DNA of 8,955 bases from Thermoplasmatota archaeon (GTDB taxonomy: Archaea > Thermoplasmatota > JAQUQK01), in contig JAQUQK010000069.1 of NCBI GenBank assembly GCA_028716125.1, forward strand, positions 1 to 8,955. Direction: 5' to 3'. The translations under genes were made by a program, and so were the position numbers. Under the pieces are notes generated by a model. That model was not told where the DNA came from and did no database searches. It saw nothing but the letters and a program-made list of their open reading frames with translations. Positions 1 through 5,132 of the stretch are shown in pieces. Each line of letters starts with the position of its first letter. Positions within the stretch are counted from its first letter, which is position 1.

Positions 1-182
1 GGAACGCAGAGTGTCTTTATTGGGATTTTTTTCAGCAATTTAACCGCAAGTTTTGCAGGGCCGAATGTGGTAAGGTCGCCTGCAAGAACGAAAATGTCGG
101 GCTTGTGCTCTTTCATCGCATAAAGCAGTGAATCGATGCGCTCCTCTTTCCCGTGGATGTCGCCTGCGGCTAGGATTTTCAT
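1..182 (-). CDS. Calcineurin-like metallophosphoesterase, N-terminal fragment
   Basis: The gene starts at the ATG at 182-180 and runs off the left edge; 60 complete codons are visible. The protein begins MKILAAGDIHG and continues to FVLAGDLT. The D-x-H of GDIHG (Asp8, His10) and the Asp of GDL (Asp36) are the first two metal-binding blocks of the calcineurin-like phosphoesterase fold, which uses two divalent metals to hydrolyse phosphomono- or diesters. The later GNHD and histidine blocks would lie outside the window, so the substrate cannot be judged. The short start and immediate beta strand resemble the small YfcE/MJ0936-like or Icc-like archaeal enzymes. There is no Shine-Dalgarno sequence, but an A/T-rich TATA-like stretch at about 201-215 is centred some 27 bases upstream of the ATG, which suits a leaderless message. 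Confidence 0.85.
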   Translation of the reverse strand, partial: MKILAAGDIHGKEERIDSLLYAMKEHKPDIFVLAGDLTTFGPAKLAVKLLKKIPIKTLCV

Positions 183-308
183 AATTTGTAATCGGAAGCA
201 TAGAAATTAAATTAGCGATAAAATTGAACGAGCTCGCCGAGGGCGAGGCGTAAAATCGAACGGATGACAATGGAAATGTCATACCGATAATAAGTCAGTG
301 AGGGTTTA
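183..308. other. Gap between phosphoesterase gene and tRNA-Ser: small inverted repeats only
   Basis: No credible gene lies here. On the minus strand it carries the presumed phosphoesterase promoter (A/T-rich at 201-215). A perfect 6-bp hairpin lies at 233-247 (CTCGCC, loop GAG, GGCGAG). A 6-bp inverted repeat lies at 264-282 (ATGACA, 7-base spacer, TGTCAT). The hairpin could form in RNA reading out of the tRNA gene; the second repeat could be a protein-binding site. Neither has a recognised identity. Confidence 0.5.
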
Positions 309-424
309 CGCCGAGGGGGAGATTTGAACTCCCGAGACGCTGACGCGCCACAAGCTTACAAGCCTGCCCCTGCGAACAGGAGAAGTTTCCAGGCTTGCGC
401 CTTTCCGGGCTGGGCCACCTCGGC
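309..424 (-). tRNA. tRNA-Ser (anticodon GGA) with an intron of about 30 bases
   Basis: Read on the minus strand, the acceptor arms GCCGAGG (424-418) and CCTCGGC (316-310) pair perfectly, with G73 at 309 and no encoded CCA. The T arm is GGGAG-TTCAAAT-CTCCC. The D stem is GCC/GGC. The long variable arm, GGCGC-GTCA-GCGTC, marks a class II tRNA. The anticodon stem CAAGC (397-393) leads into loop C-T-GGA-A, with anticodon GGA at 390-388, so this is tRNA-Ser reading UCC/UCU. The 3' anticodon strand GCTTG pairs best at 355-351, placing an intron at 386-357 between positions 37 and 38, the usual archaeal site. Removing it leaves 86 nt, normal for tRNA-Ser. The intron holds a hairpin with loop TTCG (CTCCTG/CAGGGG). 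The exact splice sites are uncertain because a second GCTTG occurs just inside the intron end. Confidence 0.93.
357..386 (-). other. tRNA-Ser intron (position 37/38)
   Basis: This is the inferred 30-nt intron of the tRNA-Ser gene, expected to be cut by the archaeal splicing endonuclease at a bulge-helix-bulge. Its core is a 6-bp stem closed by TTCG. A textbook bulge-helix-bulge is not obvious: the strand expected to pair with positions 32-35 gives only an imperfect four-base helix. CAAGCCTG of the exon can instead pair perfectly with CAGGCTTG at the intron end. Boundaries could therefore shift. Confidence 0.7.
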
Positions 425-433
425 ATTGTTTTT
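410..433 (-). repeat. Direct repeat copy 1: tRNA-Ser 5' end plus leader (intact gene)
   Basis: This 24-bp sequence covers the first 15 bases of the tRNA-Ser gene (GCCGAGGTGGCCCAG on the minus strand) and the nine bases before it (AAAAACAAT). It is repeated exactly at 474-497. This copy continues into the intact tRNA. The sequence immediately upstream of it is G/C-rich with no TATA-like box at the expected distance. Confidence 0.95.
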
Positions 434-473
434 GCAGGCGGCCCTGCCTCCCTGGGTTTGCAACCCCGGAGGT
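434..473 (-). other. Spacer between the two tRNA 5' repeats, two hairpins
   Basis: On the minus strand these 40 bases can fold as two hairpins: CCTCC..GGAGG enclosing GGTT-GCA-AACC, and GCAGG-GCCG-CCTGC. By eye, part of the spacer (GCAAACCCAGGGA) resembles the tRNA anticodon region (GCAAGCCTGGAA), and GCAGGG recurs in the intron. It may therefore be a decayed copy of the tRNA 5' half. That similarity is weak. Confidence 0.45.
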
Positions 474-497
474 CTGGGCCACCTCGGCATTGTTTTT
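474..497 (-). repeat. Direct repeat copy 2: orphan tRNA-Ser 5' end plus leader
   Basis: This is an exact 24-bp copy of 410-433, offset by 64 bases. The tRNA-like part (488-474) ends after the first bases of the D arm and has no anticodon or 3' half of its own. It lies directly downstream of the only A/T-rich promoter-like sequence in the gap. It is best described as a remnant of a partial tandem duplication of the tRNA-Ser gene. Confidence 0.9.
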
Positions 498-511
498 AAA
501 TTCTAAATTTA
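493..511 (-). promoter_or_regulatory. Probable promoter (TATA-like) for the tRNA-Ser transcript
   Basis: On the minus strand this stretch reads TAAATTTAGAATTTAAAAA, the only TATA-like sequence between the ahaH-like stop codon and the tRNA. A box centred near 507 would start transcription at about 480, inside the orphan copy. The intact tRNA 5' end (424) would then lie some 55-60 bases into the transcript and need RNase P processing. The start site is inferred, not observed. Confidence 0.45.
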
Positions 512-519
512 CGAAGAAG

Positions 520-831
520 TCAGGGTTCCAGCAATTTCTCTTTTACCGACTTCGCGATTTTGCCGGCACCCGTATCGATTTTCTTTTTAATAGCCTGCGC
601 CTCTGTTTCGGCTGCTTTTCTTATTTTTTCTGCCTCCTTTTCGGCGGCCGATTTCGCATCTGCAATGATTTTTTCGCGGTTTTTCGCGGATTTGAGTTTG
701 GACGATTCCGCCCGGCTGTCGGATTTTTCTTTTGTGTCATCTATGATTTTTACCGCATTTTTCTTTGCATCGGCAACTATTGATTCCGCTTCGATTTCTA
801 TCTTTTTTATCTTCTCTATTTCGTTTACCAT
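520..831 (-). CDS. ahaH: A-type ATP synthase stalk subunit H-like coiled-coil protein
   Basis: This 103-residue protein is almost entirely charged helix from residue 1 to about 85 (EIEKIKKIEIEAE, then KSAAEKEAEKIRKAAETEAQ). Alanine/glutamate/lysine spacing is typical of a peripheral-stalk coiled coil. The N-terminus (MVNEIEKIKKIE-EAE) and length match the archaeal A1Ao ATP synthase subunit H family (AhaH), which pairs with subunit E to brace the rotary enzyme. The ATG lies two bases after the trkH stop, and AGGCGAT, a near match to the GGTGAT Shine-Dalgarno, sits four bases upstream inside the trkH end, so translation is probably coupled. No other ATP synthase gene is visible; in most archaea ahaH heads the ATPase operon. 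Low-complexity coiled coils are easily mis-assigned, so it might instead be an unrelated coiled-coil protein tied to the K+ transporter. Confidence 0.65.
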   Translation of the reverse strand: MVNEIEKIKKIEIEAESIVADAKKNAVKIIDDTKEKSDSRAESSKLKSAKNREKIIADAKSAAEKEAEKIRKAAETEAQAIKKKIDTGAGKIAKSVKEKLLEP

Positions 832-833
832 TT

Positions 834-2360
834 TTATCGCCTGTAAGTGCTTGGCAAAAAGAGCATCAGGGGTGCGTATATCTCAAGTCTTCCTATCCAC
901 ATACCAATGGAAAGAATGAATTTACCCGCATTTGTGAGGTCAGCGTAATTCGCCATTGGACCAATTGAGCCGAATCCCGGCCCTACGCCACCCATTGTCG
1001 TGGCAACCGCCGACGCGGCAACGAATATCCCGTCCTTTATTCCTCCGAACAACAGCATTAGTACCGTAGATCCCAAGAATATTGCGATGTAAAGGAAGAA
1101 GAACGCGCAGATGCCGTTGACGATCTCGTTGGGAATCGTGGCTTTTCCAAAAGTCATTGGAATGACTGCTTTTGGCGAGAGCGCCTTTCGCATCTCGCGG
1201 TGCGCCGCCTTTAGAAGCACGATTATCCTGCCCATTTTTATCGCTCCTGCGGTAGAGCCCATGCAGCCGCCGATGAAAAGAAGAACGAACAAAACGAACC
1301 TCGATGCATCGGGCCAGTATGCAAAGTCTGCGTTTGCAAAACCGGTTGTGGTGTGCAATGAAACTGCGTTGAATGACGCATATCTTATACAATCCCCAAT
1401 GCTCTTGTAAGTTCCAGTCGCCCACAGGTTTATTGATATGAACGCGGTTGCAATGGCAAGGGACAACACGAATACGCGAAATTCCTCGTCCCTGAAGTAC
1501 GGCTTGAAGCCTTGTTTTATCTTATAGTGCAGGACGAAATTGGTTGCGCCAAGAACCATGAAAATAATTATTATTATCTCGACAATTGGGTCGTTGAACG
1601 CGGCAATTGATGCATTCCTTGTGCCGAATCCCGCAGTAGCAATTGTTGCAAATGAATGGCAGATTGATTCGAATATCGCGTCATCCACTGGCATTTTGTG
1701 GCGGAAAATGAATGTTATGGAAAGCAAAACGATCTCCACAAAAGTCAACAGCGCATAAATGTTCCATAGCGAAGTCGCGGTTTCCCTAAGCTTTGGGCGA
1801 AGTTTTACTATCTCATGGCCCGAAGTTTCGGCCTTGTACAAGTTTGCGCCTCCGGCCCCGACTATCCTGGAAAGAACCACTATCGCAAGCGCCACTATTC
1901 CCAGTCCGCCGATCCAGTTTGTGGTCGCCCGCCACATCAGTATCGATTTTGGAAGGATTTCAAGGTCGCGCACTATGCTAGCTCCGCACGTGGCAAATCC
2001 AGACATCGACTCGAAGAAAGCATCGAACGGGTTCGGAATCGTCCTGCTGAGCAAATACGGCAGGGAACTTAGCGCGACTATGATGAACCACCCAACGCCT
2101 ACTGTGAAAAACGCCTCTTTGTTCGTAGGCTCATCTGAATCTGATGCAAGAACCTGCAGGAATACTCCAAGTATGCCGGTTATGCTGAAAGGAATTAGGA
2201 AAGGCGAAATTGCGATGCTGAATGATTTTATGCTGAGCCCAAGGCCGCCGCCTCCGTCCCTATACCAGAAATATGCGCCCGTAATTATTGGGATTAAGAA
2301 CGAAAAGCCGAAGAACAGCAGCAGCGTCCCAAGCAAGCTCATGATTGATTTTGCCTTCAT
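834..2360 (-). CDS. trkH: Trk-type K+ uptake system, channel subunit TrkH
   Basis: This 508-residue membrane protein is the ion-conducting subunit of the Trk/Ktr potassium uptake system. It shows the four membrane-pore-membrane repeats of the superfamily. Filter loops are near residues 118-131 (SMSGFATCGASIV), 235-250 (SFATIATAGFGTRN), 334-345 (SLHTTTGFANAD) and 449-464 (ATTMGGVGPGFG), each keeping the filter glycine. Other family marks are GGCMGSTAGAIK (364-375) and GMWIGRLEIYAPL near the C-terminus. Length is typical. The start is the ATG at 2360, with GGTG of a Shine-Dalgarno six bases upstream. It follows trkA by 12 bases and precedes the ahaH-like gene by 2, so the three are almost certainly cotranscribed. 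Cys125 before the first filter glycine, where Thr or Ser is commoner, and Gly-Gly in loop four are mild departures. The assignment is secure; K+ versus Na+ coupling cannot be read from sequence. Confidence 0.96.
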   Translation of the reverse strand: MKAKSIMSLLGTLLLFFGFSFLIPIITGAYFWYRDGGGGLGLSIKSFSIAISPFLIPFSITGILGVFLQVLASDSDEPTNKEAFFTVGVGWFIIVALSSLPYLLSRTIPNPFDAFFESMSGFATCGASIVRDLEILPKSILMWRATTNWIGGLGIVALAIVVLSRIVGAGGANLYKAETSGHEIVKLRPKLRETATSLWNIYALLTFVEIVLLSITFIFRHKMPVDDAIFESICHSFATIATAGFGTRNASIAAFNDPIVEIIIIIFMVLGATNFVLHYKIKQGFKPYFRDEEFRVFVLSLAIATAFISINLWATGTYKSIGDCIRYASFNAVSLHTTTGFANADFAYWPDASRFVLFVLLFIGGCMGSTAGAIKMGRIIVLLKAAHREMRKALSPKAVIPMTFGKATIPNEIVNGICAFFFLYIAIFLGSTVLMLLFGGIKDGIFVAASAVATTMGGVGPGFGSIGPMANYADLTNAGKFILSIGMWIGRLEIYAPLMLFLPSTYRR

Positions 2361-2372
2361 CTTGGCACCCGC

Positions 2373-3734
2373 TTAATCTCCCGAAACAAGCATTCTTTCG
2401 ACTTCGGGGATGACGTCAGTTCTAGCAAATATGATTATCTTGTCGCCGGGATAAATTATGTCGTTTCCATGCGGTACAATTATCTGTTCGCCGCGTATGA
2501 CTGCCGCGATCCAGGCGTGTTCCGGCAGTTTTGTCTTCTTTATCGGCTTGTTGGAAATGGATGCACCCTCTTTTACGTTTATCTCAAGCGCTTCCGCCAT
2601 TCCTTCGTAAAGCATCGCTAGCCCGGATACTTGGGTGCGCCTCGTATGCTGCAGTATAGCGCTCGCGGCCACAAGCCTCGGGCATATTGCAAGGCGTATT
2701 CCCAGCGATTCGACTGTCTTTTCCAGAGAAGGCTGATTTATGAGGGCGATCGTCCTCTGCACGCCCATTTCCTTTGCAATAAGGCAGCCGAGTATGTTGT
2801 ACTCTTCCTTGGATCCCGCGCCTATGAATATGTCGTATGAGCCGGTTTCCTGCTGGCGCATGAGGTCTATGTCTGTGGCATCTCCGCAAATCACCGACGT
2901 CTTCCTGAGCTTTTTTGCGACGGCTTCTGCTTCGTCCTGTGACGGCTCTATGAGAGTGACTTGAAGCCTGCCCTCAAGTATCTGGGCCAATTGCAGCCCG
3001 ACATTGGTGGCGCCCGCGATCATAACCTTCTTGGGATGGAAAGTTGGAGTTACCGTCCTTGCGGAGCCGAATATCGATTCCAGCTCAGGGAACGTTTTTT
3101 GGTTCGTATATATTATGACGGCGTCGTCGCCCATCATCAGGATCTCATCGCCCTGGGGTATTATTATTTCGCCTGCGCGGTATATTGAGATTATGTTGCA
3201 GCCTTCCGGAAGCGCCACGTCCTTTAGCATTTTTCCGTCTATTGCAGAGCCTTGAATAACCCTGACGGTTGCGAGATTCACTTTGCCTTTCGCAAAAACG
3301 TCTATGTCGGTAAGATTGTATATTGAAAGTATCCTTGATATTTTCATGGCTGCGACAAGCTCTGGGCAAACTGCTATATCTATGCCTATGTTCGAGAATC
3401 GGGTGGAGGACGGCTCGTTCAGGTATTCCTGGCCGCTTATGCGCGCTATTGTCCTTGTTTTAACCGATCCGGTATGTTTTGCAAGGGCGCACGAAAGCAT
3501 GTTGATCTCGCTGTCGCCTGTTGCGCCTATGAAAAGGTCGGCAGTATCGACGTTTGCCTCTTTCAGTATTGAGGGGTCCGCGCAGTTGCCCTTGAGCACC
3601 AGAACGTCTAGGTTTTGCGCCCTTTGGCAGGCATTGGAATCTGGGTCTATCATGACTATGTCGTTGCCCTCGGAACGCAAGGCTTTTGCCACATTTATGC
3701 CAACGTCGCCCGCGCCGCCGATTATTACGTGCAT
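2373..3734 (-). CDS. trkA: Trk K+ uptake regulator TrkA, tandem RCK domains
   Basis: This cytosolic gating subunit of the Trk system is 453 residues long, with two RCK_N/RCK_C units in tandem as in full-length TrkA. The first Rossmann domain (about 1-125) has G-G-A-G-D-V-G at residues 6-12 and Asp30 at the end of strand two, the dinucleotide signature that prefers NAD(H). The second (about 236-355) has G-A-T-N-V-G with Glu263, lacking the central glycine, so its nucleotide binding may be weaker. RCK_C segments lie near 140-215 and 370-440. I chose the ATG at 3734: a TTG three codons upstream would extend the frame, but MHVIIGGAGDVG fits the family better and the ATG lies about 21-25 bases behind a TATA box, indicating a leaderless message. 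trkH follows 12 bases downstream. Binding a ring of TrkA to TrkH makes K+ flow respond to NAD(H) or ATP/ADP; this is family knowledge. Confidence 0.95.
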   Translation of the reverse strand: MHVIIGGAGDVGINVAKALRSEGNDIVMIDPDSNACQRAQNLDVLVLKGNCADPSILKEANVDTADLFIGATGDSEINMLSCALAKHTGSVKTRTIARISGQEYLNEPSSTRFSNIGIDIAVCPELVAAMKISRILSIYNLTDIDVFAKGKVNLATVRVIQGSAIDGKMLKDVALPEGCNIISIYRAGEIIIPQGDEILMMGDDAVIIYTNQKTFPELESIFGSARTVTPTFHPKKVMIAGATNVGLQLAQILEGRLQVTLIEPSQDEAEAVAKKLRKTSVICGDATDIDLMRQQETGSYDIFIGAGSKEEYNILGCLIAKEMGVQRTIALINQPSLEKTVESLGIRLAICPRLVAASAILQHTRRTQVSGLAMLYEGMAEALEINVKEGASISNKPIKKTKLPEHAWIAAVIRGEQIIVPHGNDIIYPGDKIIIFARTDVIPEVERMLVSGD

Positions 3735-3749
3735 GACCCGCAAATCGCG

Positions 3750-3763
3750 TATTTTTATATTAA
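3750..3763 (-). promoter_or_regulatory. trkA-trkH-ahaH promoter (TATA box)
   Basis: On the minus strand the sequence ATTAATATAAAAAT lies 21-25 bases (box centre to ATG) upstream of the trkA ATG at 3734. This is about the archaeal TATA-to-start distance, so the message is probably leaderless. No Shine-Dalgarno precedes that ATG, which agrees. Confidence 0.65.
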
Positions 3764-3804
3764 TTGTTGCTGACAGGTAATTAATGAGAATTGCCAGCCC
3801 AAAA

Positions 3805-3815
3805 TGTATATATAT
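3805..3815 (+). promoter_or_regulatory. TATA box for the plus-strand gene pair at 3860-5106
   Basis: TGTATATATAT is a strong archaeal TATA box about 50 bases upstream of the ATG at 3860. Transcription should start near 3836, giving a leader of about 24 bases that carries the GGTGA Shine-Dalgarno at 3850-3854. It diverges from the trkA promoter about 45-50 bases away. Confidence 0.65.
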
Positions 3816-3822
3816 CGTATCT

Positions 3823-3837
3823 CTGATAACGTGTCAG
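3823..3837. promoter_or_regulatory. Possible operator (imperfect palindrome) between TATA box and start site
   Basis: CTGATAACGTGTCAG has matching CTGA/TCAG ends and sits just downstream of the TATA box, where archaeal repressors often bind. Its TGTCAG half recurs inverted as CTGACA at 3770-3775, beside the trkA promoter. Short repeats like these occur by chance, so this is a candidate only. Confidence 0.25.
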
Positions 3838-3859
3838 AACTTTATAACTGGTGAACTGG

Positions 3860-4582
3860 ATGGGCGATGAAATAAATCCAAATGACAAGCTTCGCATGGT
3901 TCTCGACTACATGCCTTGCGCTCCCTGCAAGGAGATTCCATCTGAGGATCAGAAATACCTTTGCACGATATGCAAGAGGCTTAACAGGACTGTCGCTAGG
4001 AAGTGCGCCTATGCGATGGAAACGGCAGAGCCTGCCCCGGCCCCTAGCGTTCCAGGCATAATAATTCAGGGCGAAAAAGTCCTGCTCACAAAGGAAGAAT
4101 GGGACAGGATAACATCCATGTTAGGAAGCAAGCCCCCTTGTGATGAGGACAAGCAGTCCGGAAGAATCTGCATAAGCAGGACGCAGTGGGACGAGATACT
4201 CGATAAGATCGAACAGAAATGGCAGCCAAGCCAGAGCGGATTCAAGATACAGGACGAAGAGCCAGATATCAAGTTTTCAGATGAAGCGTCTCCAAACAGT
4301 TCATCACAAGATTGGGAAGACATAGAGGTTGTTGTTGGCCAGCCAAAATCATCAAACTACTTTGAACCGATCCAGGAAGTTTGCGCCGAAGAAATAAAAA
4401 CGGATCAGAACTGGACGGAAGTGATCCCCGAAGACGAAAGCAAGCCAAAAAAATATATGACGGGCGTAAAGGTTTTCCCTGCAGGCCCCAATGTCGAGCA
4501 GGAGATACGCAAGTGGGCGGAAGAGCACGGCGCAGTCGTAAAGAGCAAGATCCCCATAAACATAAGGCAAAGACAAAATTAA
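3860..4582 (+). CDS. Hypothetical acidic protein with Cys-rich N-terminus
   Basis: I do not recognise this 240-residue soluble protein. The N-terminus has Cys20-x2-Cys23-x11-Cys35-x2-Cys38 and Cys49, which resembles a small zinc ribbon or zinc finger. A degenerate internal repeat follows: GEKVLLTKEEWDRITSML (71-88) and GRICISRTQWDEILDKIE (101-118), each a short strand then an amphipathic helix with a central Trp. Residues 130-200 are acidic and probably disordered, with W-x-[DE]-[VI] motifs at Trp152 and Trp185. The C-terminus (about 200-240) is basic and may be a small folded domain. There is no signal peptide or membrane helix. A GTG nine bases upstream is in frame, but it forms part of the GGTGA Shine-Dalgarno that sits five bases before the ATG at 3860, so the ATG is chosen. 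The gene at 4615 follows after 32 bases and shares its acidic Trp motifs. Confidence 0.85.
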   Translation: MGDEINPNDKLRMVLDYMPCAPCKEIPSEDQKYLCTICKRLNRTVARKCAYAMETAEPAPAPSVPGIIIQGEKVLLTKEEWDRITSMLGSKPPCDEDKQSGRICISRTQWDEILDKIEQKWQPSQSGFKIQDEEPDIKFSDEASPNSSSQDWEDIEVVVGQPKSSNYFEPIQEVCAEEIKTDQNWTEVIPEDESKPKKYMTGVKVFPAGPNVEQEIRKWAEEHGAVVKSKIPINIRQRQN

Positions 4583-4605
4583 TCCAAATTTCAAGTTAAA
4601 AAAAT

Positions 4606-4611
4606 GGTGAT
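4606..4611 (+). promoter_or_regulatory. Shine-Dalgarno sequence of the gene at 4615
   Basis: GGTGAT sits three bases before the ATG at 4615 and is complementary to the ATCACC at the 3' end of archaeal 16S rRNA. No TATA box stands in the 32-base gap at a suitable distance, supporting cotranscription with the gene upstream. Confidence 0.75.
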
Positions 4612-4614
4612 GTC

Positions 4615-5106
4615 ATGCAGAAGAAATCAAAAGTTTCATCATGGCCGAGCTGGGAAGAGGTTCCCGAAGATCAGAGTGCGCCAAACAAGGGCAAGGAAAT
4701 CGAAGACGAGTTCACCGAGGAGAAATCCAGCTTTGAGCCAGCGGAAAAAGGGGAAGCCGCGGGCGGAGTAATGGTTGTCTATGATGCGCCAAGCGGCGAG
4801 GGAGGCTCGGTTATTGAGATAAACGCCCCTGCAACAATAGGCAAGATGAGAGTCGACATAGAGGTCGAGCAGACTGCGGCGGCGAAAGCCGGACTGATCA
4901 TGACAATCATAGGCGCCTTCGTGGCAATCGGCGGCATATGCGCTGGCGTTTGGTATGGAACGGACCAGATGATGATCGCAGGGGTATACTACTGGAACCC
5001 ACTTGGATTTGCACTCACGATGATACTGCTTGGCACCGGCTTCGTAATGCTGCTGATCGGCGTCGTACTGACATCTTATGGAAGGAAGATAAAACAGAAA
5101 TCATAA
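4615..5106 (+). CDS. Hypothetical membrane protein, acidic N-terminal tail and two membrane helices
   Basis: This is a 163-residue protein of unknown function. Residues 1-50 are hydrophilic and acidic, starting SSWPSWEEVPED. Residues 51-88 look like a small beta-rich segment (VMVVYDAPSG..VIEINAP..MRVDIEVE). Two membrane helices lie at about 91-113 and 129-153, joined by a short loop (WYGTDQMMIAGVYYWNPLG), and the tail is basic (GRKIKQKS). There is no cleavable signal peptide; by the positive-inside rule the tail places both ends in the cytoplasm, as an antiparallel hairpin. The N-terminal tail shares W-E-E-V-P-E-D and K-S-S-F-E-P with the preceding protein (W-T-E-V-I-P-E-D and K-S-S-N-Y-F-E-P). 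The natural inference is a membrane anchor with a soluble partner, or two proteins docking to one common factor. The gene ends 26 bases from the convergent peptidase gene. Confidence 0.85.
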   Translation: MQKKSKVSSWPSWEEVPEDQSAPNKGKEIEDEFTEEKSSFEPAEKGEAAGGVMVVYDAPSGEGGSVIEINAPATIGKMRVDIEVEQTAAAKAGLIMTIIGAFVAIGGICAGVWYGTDQMMIAGVYYWNPLGFALTMILLGTGFVMLLIGVVLTSYGRKIKQKS

Positions 5107-5132
5107 GAAAAAATTCCTCTTTCTTCCGTTTC
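5107..5132. terminator. Convergent gene ends with T-rich termination signals on both strands
   Basis: This 26-base gap separates the stop of the membrane protein (plus) from the stop of the M14 peptidase (minus). On the minus strand a run of six T (5113-5108) follows the peptidase stop by about 20 bases. The plus strand is pyrimidine-rich with several T runs. Archaeal termination relies on such T tracts, so both genes plausibly end here. Confidence 0.5.

Noticed and set aside
233..247. Hairpin as a bacterial-type terminator
   Set aside because: Archaeal termination relies on T runs rather than hairpins, and no long T run follows directly on the minus strand.
434..473. A second complete tRNA between the repeats
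   Set aside because: No T arm with a TTC-like loop and no acceptor 3' strand can be found.
474..488. Orphan tRNA 5' sequence as one half of a split tRNA, or the intervening 64 bases as a D-arm intron
   Set aside because: The downstream tRNA is complete with a perfectly paired acceptor stem, and the orphan piece lacks an anticodon strand. Exact duplication including the leader is better explained by tandem duplication.
560..919. Open frame of 119 codons on the plus strand with Phe/Ser/Ala-rich, membrane-like sequence
   Set aside because: It is the complement of the Glu/Lys/Ala-rich coiled coil on the minus strand, a known artefact of such composition.
1759..2376. Open frame of 205 codons on the plus strand
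   Set aside because: Antisense shadow of trkH; the composition mirrors the membrane helices on the other strand.
3735..3743. TTG start for trkA three codons upstream of the ATG
   Set aside because: The ATG at 3734 gives the normal TrkA N-terminus and a leaderless distance from the TATA box.
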